The translations under genes were made by a program, and so were the position numbers. Shown here piece by piece: positions 1 to 7,819 of a DNA stretch of 16,423 nucleotides. Source of the stretch: REDI01 sp038123735. GTDB taxonomy: Bacteria > Myxococcota_A > UBA796 > GCA-2862545. How positions within the stretch are numbered: the stretch's first letter is position 1; every line of letters begins with the position of its first letter. Under the pieces are notes generated by a model. The model was not told the DNA's origin, searched no databases, and saw only the letters and a program-made list of their open reading frames with translations. Location of the stretch: contig JAYPAP010000077.1 in assembly GCA_038123735.1 (NCBI GenBank), forward strand, positions 1 through 16,423, read 5' to 3'.

Positions 1-421
1 GCTCTACCTCGGTAGGAACATGGTCTTCGTCACTATCAGAACCCTCTCCAAAGTTACGGATCCGCAACTGCGTGAGGGCCCGAACAACCTCGACTGCATT
101 CACGGTTTCGGCTGGCGGAACCGTGCTGAGCACCGCCCTCCATAGCGCATCACCAGAGGGAATATCACCTTGTGACTGCAGTTTTAGCCAAACATCATAT
201 CGGCGACGACGGCTCGGGTCTGACAGGATCTCCCACGCCTCATCCATACGCGCTCGCTCAAGATCAAGGGTATCGGGACTCCCGCCTTGCTCCAAAACCG
301 CGCGTCGACGCCGCATCACCTGCGCTACGCCCCTCGCGTATGCATCGCGAAGGTCGGCAGCCGAGTTCTCGGGGTCAGCCCCGATCAAGTCATATAGCCC
401 TTTCGTCATACCACCTGGCAT
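1..421 (-). CDS. Degenerate J-domain (DnaJ-like) protein, partial
   Basis: This reading frame opens with ATG at 421 and stays open for 140 codons to the left edge, so the C-terminus lies outside the window. Residues about 8-80 read as a J-domain: GLYDLIGADPENSAADLRDA corresponds to helices I-II, and DEAWEILSDPSRRRRYD to helices III-IV. The HPD tripeptide that normally links helices II and III and activates Hsp70 ATPase is missing; a basic run (VMRRRRAV) stands there instead. The remainder is an unrecognised acidic stretch (EGSDSDEDH near the edge). The start lies 4 bases after the selA stop codon, and GAGGG inside the end of selA is spaced 7 bases from the ATG, so co-translation with selA is likely. 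A second ATG at 409 has a poorly spaced Shine-Dalgarno. The J-fold is supported by the conserved LSDP...RRYD end. The function without HPD is unknown; it could be a scaffold or adaptor rather than an Hsp70 co-chaperone. Confidence 0.72.
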   Translation of the reverse strand, partial: MPGGMTKGLYDLIGADPENSAADLRDAYARGVAQVMRRRRAVLEQGGSPDTLDLERARMDEAWEILSDPSRRRRYDVWLKLQSQGDIPSGDALWRAVLSTVPPAETVNAVEVVRALTQLRIRNFGEGSDSDEDHVPTEVE

Positions 422-425
422 AGCG

Positions 426-1784
426 CTACCCTCGATCCCGCGCAACGCGACTGTCGACCTCATGAATAGCACGACGAACGCCGCCGACCAGAGCATCAAC
501 CTCACTATCGAGCACGGTACGTACATCCAGGATGATTCCGCCTTCATGGATGCGTGCGACGATCGACGGCTCTCCAACTCTCATTTGCTCATGCACCGCC
601 ATCACATTTTCAACCATAAACCGAACCCCAAGACTCGGTAGCCCCTCACCGGGGAGACTGCCGCCACCTGCACGACTCTCGGTGGCCACAATCTGAGGTT
701 CACTCACATCTTGGCGAAGTCCATCCGCGAGCGCCTGCGCCCTGGCCCGAAGGTCCTCCGGAGTCGCCTCCAGCATCTCTAGTGCCGGAGGCCGCTCGCC
801 TCGTAGGTGCATCAATAGGGTGGCTTCCAGCGCTGCCAGGGTCACTTTGTCGACTCGGAGCGCCCGATAAAGCGGATGTTTACGGCATATCTGGACAGCA
901 TCTCGATGCCCTGCGATGATGCCCGCTTGGGGACCTCCCAACAACTTATCGCCAGAGAAGATCACGAGACTCGCATTCGACCCGATAGCTTCCCGCACCG
1001 ACGGCTCATCGCCCCATCCGTCTAATGCCCCGCTCCCAAGGTCGTAAATCGATCGCACACCTCGTGCTTCCGCCAACTTGGCGAGCTCGCGCATCGAGGG
1101 TTCTTCCGTGAAGCCGACCAACCGAAAGTTGGAGCGGTGGACCTTCAAAAGAGCGGCAGTACCCTCATGAATCGCATCCGCATAGTCCTGGATCTTCGTT
1201 CGGTTCGTGGTTCCAACCTCGCAGAGCCGAGCACCGCCAGATGCGATCACGTCGGGTACCCGAAAGGACCCACCAATCTCAACCAACTCTCCCCGACTCA
1301 CGATGACTTCCCGCTCACGCGCATGCGCCGTCAATGCCAGCAGCACCGCCGCGGCACAATTGTTGACGACGATCGCATCTTCGCTACCCGTCAGTCGGTT
1401 CATAACCCGGGAAATACCCGAGAGTCGCCCACCCCTCGATCCCGATTTCAGGTCGATCTCCACATTGCCGTACCCCATCGCCCGCGCAGCCGCGTCCCGC
1501 GCAGGGCCTGGCCATGGTGCACGGCCCAAGTTGGTGTGCAGCACGACCCCAGTCGCGTTGATGACAGCGCGGTGGCGGCCGGCCAATACCTGAGCAACTC
1601 GGTGCGCCACGGTCTTCACCACATCGTCAATTGATGGAGCAACCTCGCTCGTTGGCATGCTGGTGCGTAGCTCAGCGATCAGCAGACGGGCCTCGTGCTT
1701 GCATAAGTGCCGTGGCAACCCTTCCAATCCGGAGTGGTCCAGAACGCTGTTCATGTTCGGTAGTCGGCGCCGAGAATCATTCAT
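426..1784 (-). CDS. selA: L-seryl-tRNA(Sec) selenium transferase (selenocysteine synthase)
   Basis: SelA is a cytosolic PLP enzyme that converts seryl-tRNA(Sec) to selenocysteyl-tRNA(Sec) using selenophosphate, so that UGA can be read as selenocysteine. The N-terminal RRRLPNMN, then INATGVVLHTNLGRAPW, SRGELVEIGGSFRVPDV, EVGTTNRT and FSGDKLLGGPQAGI are family signatures. The lysine in SGDKLLGG (residue 280 from the chosen start) is the PLP Schiff-base lysine. Near the C-terminus, GGGSLPGEGLPS is also typical. The frame extends upstream to 1874, but I chose ATG 1784: it matches the usual SelA N-terminus and has GAGGGAG about 9 bases upstream. That gives 452 residues, close to the E. coli length of about 463. 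It diverges from the histidine kinase with an 80-base gap and is followed immediately by the J-like gene. No selB, selD or tRNA(Sec) gene is in this window, and I saw no clear selenoprotein. Confidence 0.96.
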   Translation of the reverse strand: MNDSRRRLPNMNSVLDHSGLEGLPRHLCKHEARLLIAELRTSMPTSEVAPSIDDVVKTVAHRVAQVLAGRHRAVINATGVVLHTNLGRAPWPGPARDAAARAMGYGNVEIDLKSGSRGGRLSGISRVMNRLTGSEDAIVVNNCAAAVLLALTAHAREREVIVSRGELVEIGGSFRVPDVIASGGARLCEVGTTNRTKIQDYADAIHEGTAALLKVHRSNFRLVGFTEEPSMRELAKLAEARGVRSIYDLGSGALDGWGDEPSVREAIGSNASLVIFSGDKLLGGPQAGIIAGHRDAVQICRKHPLYRALRVDKVTLAALEATLLMHLRGERPPALEMLEATPEDLRARAQALADGLRQDVSEPQIVATESRAGGGSLPGEGLPSLGVRFMVENVMAVHEQMRVGEPSIVARIHEGGIILDVRTVLDSEVDALVGGVRRAIHEVDSRVARDRG

Positions 1785-1864
1785 GACGACAGACTCCCTC
1801 CAATGCGGGAAAAAAGCAAGCCCCGGACCTGGATCTGCTCTCGCGAACCGGGCAGACTCTGAGC
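1785..1864. promoter_or_regulatory. Divergent promoter region between selA and the histidine kinase
   Basis: These 80 bases separate the two divergent start codons and must hold the 5' signals for both genes. The selA Shine-Dalgarno (GAGGGAG, minus strand) is at the selA-proximal end, and an A-tract sits near 1810. I see no convincing -35/-10 pair or operator. The kinase start at 1865 has only a weak ribosome-binding site. Confidence 0.4.
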
Positions 1865-4018
1865 ATGACCGCATTCGTGTACATCCTCATCGCCATCGTC
1901 GCCGCCGCGATGAGCACCCGAGCTTGGCTCGGCGACCGATACGAACCCTCCCGAACGGCCTTTTTGATGCTGGGATGGGGTCTCGCTATCGCTTGGTTGC
2001 TCTACGCAGCCGCGATGATCCCGGGATTTGGCGCGCTAAGAATCGGCTATATGGGCGCCGGAGCCTTCATCCCAGCTGCCTTGATGTATACCTTTGACCG
2101 AATATTCTCCCCAAAGCCAATCGTCAGCGTCCTCGTTTTTCGCCTCCTGCTGGTCTCCGGGCTCCTCGTTCCCATCGCCATTGCGACACATGTGCTCACC
2201 TGGAGTACCCCCGATCTCCGTCAGATCCCCCTCATCGTGCTGGGCGCCTACACGTTTGCCGCATTTGGGCTGGTTGTCATGTACTTATGGCAAGTTCACC
2301 AGTCGATGCCCGTCCGCGTCGACAAGGTTCGCATCCGGTATCTCATGGGCATCACCGTGGGCGCAGTTGCCATGGCCGCGGTCGAGGAGATCGCTCGGTT
2401 ATCGACCTCCATTTCCCCCACCGAGAGCGCCGACGCCAACCTGCACGCGGTCGCCCTCCAAGGCCCGATTCCCCCCTTCTCCGCACTTCTCGGCGTCGTA
2501 GCCATCTACTTCATCTATCAGGCAGTCATCTCCTACCGATTGCTGGACCTATACGAGCTGCTCTCCCGTATTGGCGCGCTCGGGATCGCAGCCTTGGCGC
2601 TGGTCGCTCTGGATGGAGTTGCAGTCCTGTGGGTCGACGCCTTCCAGGATTATCCGCTCCACATCGCGTTCCAGGCATTCGTCGCGTCTATCTTATTCTT
2701 AGCCGCCTATGACCCTCTAAAGTCTCAGATCGACTGGTGGGCGAATCGCCTGCTAAACACCCGGGGTCATCAATTATTTGAAGCCATCGAAGGCCTCCGT
2801 ATTGAGCTTCCAAAGGCGACCTCAAAAGAGGGGCTTACTCAGACTGTGCTCCGCCGCCTCCACGACTCCGGACGCGTACCGGTCTGCAGCGTCTACCTCT
2901 GGGAATCGTCGCGCGACGCCTACGGACTCATGGAGCTTCGCGGCGATATCCAAGGAGAACCGCTCGCGATGGTGGCAGGCTCACCATTTATCGATGGCTT
3001 CGTCGACTCCGAGCTCCGCTGGTACTCTCGCGCAGACCTCACCCGAGCCAACCGCATCCCAGATCACCACGATGACGAACGACTCCGTCTCATGGACGCC
3101 ATGCACGCCGACCTCACCATCCCCTTCCGCTCAGGTGGCGTCATTCTGGGTTGGATGCACTTGCGGGATGAGTCCTGGTCGGATGGGTTTTCATCGGAGG
3201 AGATATCAAGATTATCGGCAATCGGTGAGCTGGCGGGAATGTCGCTATCCAACATCCAGGAGTTCCAAGCTCTCGAGGAGGCCCAACGACTGGCGGCCCT
3301 CGGTGCGATGGCTGCTGGACTCGCCCATGAGATCCGCAATCCGCTCGCTGGTATCAAAGGCGCGGTACAGTACTTACAAGCCGAAAAGATGGCTGACGAT
3401 GCTCAAGATATGCTGGAAGTCGCGGTCCTCGAGGTCGACCGACTCAACGTCGTCGTTTCACAATTTCTCGAATACGCTCGACCCTTCAATTTAGACCGAT
3501 CTACCGATCATATTAACGCAATCGTTGCCCACATCGTTCAGGTGCTAAATGCGCAAGGGCTCCCGAAGGGAGTGACTATCGTCCAAGATGTAGCTCCGGA
3601 CCTGCCGCCAATGTCGCTGGATCGTGGTCGCTTATCGCAGGTCTTGCTCAACCTTAGCCAGAACGGAATCCAGGCCATGACGGACGGGGGAATCCTGACC
3701 ATCGCCACCCGTCTCCGGACCTCGGGCCGCCGTCAACTGCTCGAGCTCAGCGTTCAAGACCAAGGACCAGGCATCCCAGAGTCTGCCAAATCCGACTTAT
3801 TTATACCCTTCTTCACGACCAAGGAAGAAGGAACGGGGCTCGGGTTGGCCATCAGCCAGCGCATCGTGCGCGCCCACGGTGGGGAGCTTGAGGTGATCAG
3901 CCGAGAGGGCCGAGGCGCCACATTCATCGCGCTGATCCCAGTATTGCCAACTTCGACCGCTGAGGAGCAGCCTCAGTCCACTCCGAGCGCCTTACGCAGC
4001 TCAGCTTCGGTTAACTGA
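1865..4018 (+). CDS. Multi-pass membrane sensor histidine kinase (GAF-like, HisKA, HATPase)
   Basis: The 717-residue protein has a hydrophobic N-terminal half (residues about 2-282) with roughly eight or nine membrane segments. A GAF-like sensor region follows at about 305-465, then a complete kinase core. The H box is LAHEIRNPLAG with the phosphorylatable histidine at 488. The N box is LLNLSQNGIQAM (about 594-605), the G1 box DQGPGIP (632-638), the F box FIPFFTTK, and the G2 box GTGLGL (656-661). All catalytic motifs are intact, so it should autophosphorylate. The H-box sequence and domain style resemble NtrB/AtoS-like kinases of deltaproteobacteria. No receiver domain or response regulator is encoded nearby, so it is an orphan kinase here. 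The signal sensed by the membrane domain cannot be told from sequence. Its last 46 bases overlap the convergent NADP-binding gene. The ATG at 1865 lacks a strong Shine-Dalgarno but sits directly before the first membrane segment. Confidence 0.93.
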   Translation: MTAFVYILIAIVAAAMSTRAWLGDRYEPSRTAFLMLGWGLAIAWLLYAAAMIPGFGALRIGYMGAGAFIPAALMYTFDRIFSPKPIVSVLVFRLLLVSGLLVPIAIATHVLTWSTPDLRQIPLIVLGAYTFAAFGLVVMYLWQVHQSMPVRVDKVRIRYLMGITVGAVAMAAVEEIARLSTSISPTESADANLHAVALQGPIPPFSALLGVVAIYFIYQAVISYRLLDLYELLSRIGALGIAALALVALDGVAVLWVDAFQDYPLHIAFQAFVASILFLAAYDPLKSQIDWWANRLLNTRGHQLFEAIEGLRIELPKATSKEGLTQTVLRRLHDSGRVPVCSVYLWESSRDAYGLMELRGDIQGEPLAMVAGSPFIDGFVDSELRWYSRADLTRANRIPDHHDDERLRLMDAMHADLTIPFRSGGVILGWMHLRDESWSDGFSSEEISRLSAIGELAGMSLSNIQEFQALEEAQRLAALGAMAAGLAHEIRNPLAGIKGAVQYLQAEKMADDAQDMLEVAVLEVDRLNVVVSQFLEYARPFNLDRSTDHINAIVAHIVQVLNAQGLPKGVTIVQDVAPDLPPMSLDRGRLSQVLLNLSQNGIQAMTDGGILTIATRLRTSGRRQLLELSVQDQGPGIPESAKSDLFIPFFTTKEEGTGLGLAISQRIVRAHGGELEVISREGRGATFIALIPVLPTSTAEEQPQSTPSALRSSASVN

Positions 4019-4596
4019 GCGTTCCAAGGGACCGTTCCCGGGTCAAACTTCGCGGACTCACTCATGGCTCCGACCACCACAGGGTCAAAACCGCACTCCC
4101 GAACGAACGTGGCGCCCAAGGTGAGGGCATCTTCATGGTCACTCGCGATCGGCACCGCGAGCCGTGGCGCCTCCCGATGGGACTGACCCTCCAGAACATC
4201 CACGTGCAAGGTATTAAATGCTTTCACAACGTGCACACCGTAGAGCCTTCGCTGAGTCCACGTGCCGGAACCCGTACCGGCGGCCTTGACCTCTTCTGCG
4301 GCGTATCCATCACGCTCTAAGATCGGATTCGTGGCATCGATCACCACCTTGTGCATCATCGCATCTTTCACCGCCATATCGAGGTCTTCCGTTCCCCCGA
4401 ATGGGATGGCTAGGACCATGGCATCGCCCCAGGTCGCTGCTTGGATAATCGGGCCGCACTGACCACCAATATCTCGGGCACGCTCCCCAAGTTGCTCCGG
4501 ATGACGCGATGACATCAACACCTCGTGCCCGGCATCTACCAGGAGGCGCCCGAGCGCACCTCCGACCATGCCCGCACCGATGATCCCAATTCGCAT
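3973..4596 (-). CDS. NADP-binding Rossmann protein of the F420H2:NADP reductase-like family
   Basis: This is a 207-residue protein. The N-terminal GIIGAGMVGGALG (residues 4-16) is a dinucleotide-binding glycine motif, and SSRHPEQL at the end of strand 2 carries the Ser/Arg that usually favours NADP(H) over NADH. DATNPILERDG and HVVKAFNTLH are signatures of the NpdG-like / pyrroline-5-carboxylate-reductase-like coenzyme F420-binding fold. Many bacteria without F420 carry such proteins, often called NAD(P)-binding or putative dinucleotide-binding enzymes, so F420 use is not shown here. The start at ATG 4596 has a strong GGAGGAAGGA directly upstream. It lies 104 bases downstream of the inactive-looking aldehyde dehydrogenase on the same strand and may share its transcript. 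Its 3' end overlaps the convergent kinase gene by 46 bases. The substrate is unknown. Confidence 0.82.
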   Translation of the reverse strand: MRIGIIGAGMVGGALGRLLVDAGHEVLMSSRHPEQLGERARDIGGQCGPIIQAATWGDAMVLAIPFGGTEDLDMAVKDAMMHKVVIDATNPILERDGYAAEEVKAAGTGSGTWTQRRLYGVHVVKAFNTLHVDVLEGQSHREAPRLAVPIASDHEDALTLGATFVRECGFDPVVVGAMSESAKFDPGTVPWNAQLTEAELRKALGVD

Positions 4597-4634
4597 TCCT
4601 TCCTCCGTGCGTTCTTGTCATACCCGCGATCGGC

Positions 4635-4663
4635 GTGTTCGGAAACCCCGCAACACGGAACAC
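4635..4663. repeat. Imperfect inverted repeat in the 4597-4700 intergenic region
   Basis: GTGTTC at 4635-4640 and GAACAC at 4658-4663 form 6-base arms around a 17-base loop, with flanking G/C mismatches. It has no T-run, so it is a poor intrinsic terminator. It could be a weak operator or mRNA hairpin between the two minus-strand genes, or chance. Confidence 0.2.
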
Positions 4664-4700
4664 CGCTACATTCGTAGTTCAATGGGCTCAACCTAGGGCT

Positions 4701-6278
4701 TTAATCGGCATCCGTGGCATCAGCGTCCGGGTCATAGGTCGAGGTGACATCCTCAGCTCGCGGCCCCGCATCCCAGTAAACCCCCGGCACCAAATGTTCC
4801 CTATCAAACGGCCTTCGCTCAACCAGCATGGCGCTGGGCCTCGTCAGGAAGCGCAGCAGCTGGATTCCGGAGGAATACCCATTGGAAGATGACCCAAAGC
4901 CTGCACTCGGCAATCTCTGAGATGCGCCGATGGTACTTCGATTGATATTGATGGCTCCCGATTGAATGCGCTGGGACATCTCCTCCACTTCCATAGAGTC
5001 GGGGTCGCCAAAGATGGAGGCAGCGGGTCGAAAGCGTACCTGATTATGTCGGCTAATCGCCTCTTCCCAGGAATCTACGGGATGAACCATCAGGATTGGC
5101 CCCGGTGACTCCTCGCCAAGCCAGGCTTCCGGGTCGTTACCGTCCATCAAATATAAGCTTGGCCGAACATAAAACCCTCTACGCTCTCCTGGTTCGAAAG
5201 AGTCTACCCCCAGGAGCGCCGTATGCCCCTCCGCCGAGAGCTTCTTTCCAAATCGACGGTAGCGGGACCTCACGTTCTCCGAGATGACAGGTCCCATAAA
5301 TACTTGCGAATCGAACCCGTACCCCACGCGCACATGCTGCATGCGCCTTGCGAGCGCATCACAAACCACGTCAGCAATCGACCGCAGGACAAATACGCGC
5401 GCTGTGCTGTTGTGACGCTGACCCGACGTCAGAAAGGCGCCGAGGATCGTCTCGTAAATGGCCTGGTCCATCTCACAACCGGGCAAGATCGTTGCCGACG
5501 CCTTGCCTCCCGTATGCAGCATTCTCGGCAAATGAGGACGCTTCCGAAGAGATGAGGATATGGCTTCGGCGGTCGCATGCGAGCCACTGAAGAGGAGCGC
5601 ATCGACGCCTGGGTGTTCGACGAGCCGGCTCCCAACGCCTGCACCGGACCCCTGCACCAAATTGAATACACCACGAGGGAGTCGACACCGGTCCATCAAC
5701 TCCGCCACGGCTTGCCCGACACCCGGCGTGAACTTCGAGGGTTTCAACACCACAGCGTTCCCAGTGAGAATCGCGGCCTGAACGTTGAGCGTGGCGTGGA
5801 GCAGAGGCAACGAAAACGGAACGATAACCGCCACAACTCCCTGGGGCCGGTAATCACTTCGCGCGTCGGTTTCGTGGAGGACCGCCGGGCTGAGCATTGG
5901 AAGGCCATCATCCACAAGTAGGTCAACGACCCGGATGGAAGCGACTACTTCTTGCCTGGCTTCCCACAATGGCTTCCCAGTCTCGCGACAGATCAACACC
6001 GCAAGCCGATCGGACATGTTCGACATCGCGTCTCGGAATCGTCGCAGGGCCGTTGCTCGCTCCGATGCATCCACCCTTCGCCAGAGCGCCGAGCCTCGAC
6101 GAGCCGACCGTACGGCCTCATCAACACTGGCTTCAGAGAACCCGAATCGCCCAAGGATGTCTTCGCGATCCCCCGGGTTAACCCCTACAATATACCCATC
6201 AACGCGTTCGGGCTTCACGAAGGCGCCGCGGAGATAATCTCCCCGCCGGAGGAGTCGTTCCTGGAGTCCAAGAATCAC
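4701..6278 (-). CDS. Aldehyde-dehydrogenase-superfamily protein (AstD-like), predicted catalytically inactive
   Basis: The protein aligns along its length with succinylglutamate-semialdehyde dehydrogenase (AstD). Landmarks are ICRETGKPLWEA, RPQGVVAVIVPF, AILTGNAVVLKPSKFTP, FNLVQG and GPVISE. All three catalytic positions are altered. Numbered from the upstream GTG at 6335, the Asn of the NFP motif is Ser175 (VPFSLP), the general-base Glu is His274 (LHTGG), and the nucleophilic Cys of GQRC is His308 (SGQRHNS). The Rossmann lysine (LKPS) is kept. It should therefore not oxidise aldehydes by the normal thiohemiacetal route. The frame is intact, so this looks like a maintained pseudoenzyme rather than a pseudogene. 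I prefer GTG 6278, which has GGAGAG 8 bases upstream; GTG 6335 is possible but lacks a Shine-Dalgarno. A Ser/Asp/Thr-rich tail follows the fold. It diverges from cbs. Confidence 0.85.
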   Translation of the reverse strand: MILGLQERLLRRGDYLRGAFVKPERVDGYIVGVNPGDREDILGRFGFSEASVDEAVRSARRGSALWRRVDASERATALRRFRDAMSNMSDRLAVLICRETGKPLWEARQEVVASIRVVDLLVDDGLPMLSPAVLHETDARSDYRPQGVVAVIVPFSLPLLHATLNVQAAILTGNAVVLKPSKFTPGVGQAVAELMDRCRLPRGVFNLVQGSGAGVGSRLVEHPGVDALLFSGSHATAEAISSSLRKRPHLPRMLHTGGKASATILPGCEMDQAIYETILGAFLTSGQRHNSTARVFVLRSIADVVCDALARRMQHVRVGYGFDSQVFMGPVISENVRSRYRRFGKKLSAEGHTALLGVDSFEPGERRGFYVRPSLYLMDGNDPEAWLGEESPGPILMVHPVDSWEEAISRHNQVRFRPAASIFGDPDSMEVEEMSQRIQSGAININRSTIGASQRLPSAGFGSSSNGYSSGIQLLRFLTRPSAMLVERRPFDREHLVPGVYWDAGPRAEDVTSTYDPDADATDAD

Positions 6279-6362
6279 GGAGTCTGCTCTCCAACTGTGA
6301 ACCAATTCGGTACCGAGATCGGAACAGTACCACACCCGCGCTTACTACCGTGGCACCACTAG

Positions 6363-6389
6363 CCGGACCGATTAGGGAGCCCCCCGGAC
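6363..6389. promoter_or_regulatory. Direct repeat CCGGAC x2 in the divergent intergenic region
   Basis: CCGGAC occurs at 6363-6368 and again at 6384-6389. The 21-base start-to-start spacing is about two helical turns, which would place both on the same DNA face. They lie between the divergent ALDH-like gene and cbs. This could be a regulator site pair, but short GC-rich matches also arise by chance. I see no clear -35/-10 elements nearby. Confidence 0.2.
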
Positions 6390-6416
6390 TTCGCTCATGT
6401 AGTCCAAATCACATGG

Positions 6417-7799
6417 ATGGCCGCCGTGAAAAACGTGTATGACAATGTTCTGTCTTGCGTCGGAAATACCCCGCTCGTCCGCTTGAATAGCGTCACTGCG
6501 GGTCTACAAGCGGAGCTGTACGCGAAAGTCGAGTTCTTGAATCCAGGCTCCTCAGTAAAGGACAGGATCGCCCTCAAGATTATCGAAGATGCTGAGCGTG
6601 ATGGCTCCTTGAAGCCCGGCGGCACCATCGTGGAGGCGACCAGCGGCAATACGGGTGCGGGCCTCGCGATGGCAGCCGCAGTGAAAGGTTACAAGTGCAT
6701 TTTTGTCCTTCCAGACAAGCAATCTGAAGAGAAGCGAGCCGCCTTGCGCGCCTATGGAGCGAAGGTGGTGGTGACCCCTACGGATGTCACCCCGGAAGAT
6801 CCTCGCTCGTACTACAGCGTGAGCCGCCGCATCGCCGACGAAACCCCGAATGCTTTTTACGCCAATCAGTACCATAACCCTAGCAATCCAGCGACACACT
6901 ATGAAGTCACCGGGCCCGAGCTTTGGGAACAGGTAGACGGCAAGATCGATGCGTTCATCGCCGGGATCGGCACCGGGGGAACGATCAGCGGCACCGGCAA
7001 GTTCCTCAAAGAGCAAAACCCCGATGTGCAAATTGTAGGCGTAGACCCCGTTGGATCGCTATACTACGACTATTTCAAGACGGGCCAACTCACCGAGGCC
7101 TTTAGCTATGTGCTGGAAGGAATCGGGGAGGATTTCCTGCCGTCAACCATGGACTTCCAGTTTGTCGACGATGTCGTGCGCGTCAATGACAAAGAGTGCT
7201 TCCAGATGACTCGGCGACTTGCGCGCGAAGAAGGGCTCTTCATCGGGGGAAGCTGCGGTGCGGCAGTGGCCGGCGCCGTGAAGTACCTCAGGCGGCACGA
7301 TCGGCCTGGCTTGCGCGCCGTGGTGCTTCTTCCAGACTCCGGAAGTCGCTACCTATCCAAGATCTACAACGACCAATGGATGAAGGAAAACGGATTCATG
7401 GAGCCGGCCGTCTCCCTTGGAACGACTGCCGACATCCTAGCGCATAACGGACCTCGAACGCCCATCACGGTCCCGGAGGACGCTTCGATCTCCCAAGCGA
7501 TTGGGCTCTTGCGCCAACACGGGATCTCCGCCATGCCAGTGATGCGAGGCGACCAAGTGGTGGGTGTCATCCATGAGAATCGGCTGCTGGAGGCTTCACT
7601 GAATCAATCGCCGGTGGAACCCCGCGCGGGCGACCTCGCCGACATGACCTATTGCACCGTCACTGCTGAGACGGAGGTGGCTGTGCTCAGCGACCTGATG
7701 CGCCGGATGCGGCTGGCCGTTGTACTCGAGAATGGCAAGCTGCTCGGGGTGCTCTCTCGAATCGATATCATTGACCACGTCGCACGACGCACCATGTAG
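6417..7799 (+). CDS. cbs: Cystathionine beta-synthase
   Basis: This cytosolic PLP enzyme condenses homocysteine with serine (or a related donor) to cystathionine, the first step of reverse transsulfuration. Residues 1-320 are the fold-type II core. GNTPLVRL opens it, SSVKDR carries the PLP lysine (K48), EATSGNTG (73-80) is the substrate/PLP loop, and GIGTGGTISGTG binds the PLP phosphate. Residues about 335-455 form a tandem CBS (Bateman) pair, with ITVPEDASISQAI...VVGVIHE and YCTVTAETEV...LGVLSRIDI. That pair separates it from plain cysteine synthase. Its 460 residues match bacterial CBS enzymes; there is no N-terminal haem-binding extension as in vertebrates. The start at ATG 6417 has no good Shine-Dalgarno; GTG 6426 is an alternative. 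The next gene begins 20 bases after its stop, so the two form an operon. The Bateman module suggests adenosyl-ligand regulation, which is an inference. Confidence 0.95.
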   Translation: MAAVKNVYDNVLSCVGNTPLVRLNSVTAGLQAELYAKVEFLNPGSSVKDRIALKIIEDAERDGSLKPGGTIVEATSGNTGAGLAMAAAVKGYKCIFVLPDKQSEEKRAALRAYGAKVVVTPTDVTPEDPRSYYSVSRRIADETPNAFYANQYHNPSNPATHYEVTGPELWEQVDGKIDAFIAGIGTGGTISGTGKFLKEQNPDVQIVGVDPVGSLYYDYFKTGQLTEAFSYVLEGIGEDFLPSTMDFQFVDDVVRVNDKECFQMTRRLAREEGLFIGGSCGAAVAGAVKYLRRHDRPGLRAVVLLPDSGSRYLSKIYNDQWMKENGFMEPAVSLGTTADILAHNGPRTPITVPEDASISQAIGLLRQHGISAMPVMRGDQVVGVIHENRLLEASLNQSPVEPRAGDLADMTYCTVTAETEVAVLSDLMRRMRLAVVLENGKLLGVLSRIDIIDHVARRTM

Positions 7800-7819
7800 C
7801 ATCACGGGAGAACATCGAT

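Noticed and set aside
72..641. Plus-strand open frame opposite selA and the J-like gene.
   Set aside because: It lies antisense to two well-supported coding frames and has low-complexity Arg/Ser-rich composition typical of an antisense shadow.
1785..1874. N-terminal extension of selA up to 1874.
   Set aside because: It overlaps the divergent kinase start, does not resemble SelA, and ATG 1784 has a good Shine-Dalgarno.
4597..4700. Possible intrinsic terminator in the gap between the two minus-strand redox genes.
   Set aside because: The only hairpin has 6-base arms, a long loop and no T-run.
5405..5425. Selenocysteine at the ALDH nucleophile position, since SelA is encoded nearby.
   Set aside because: The codon at that position is CAC (His), not TGA.
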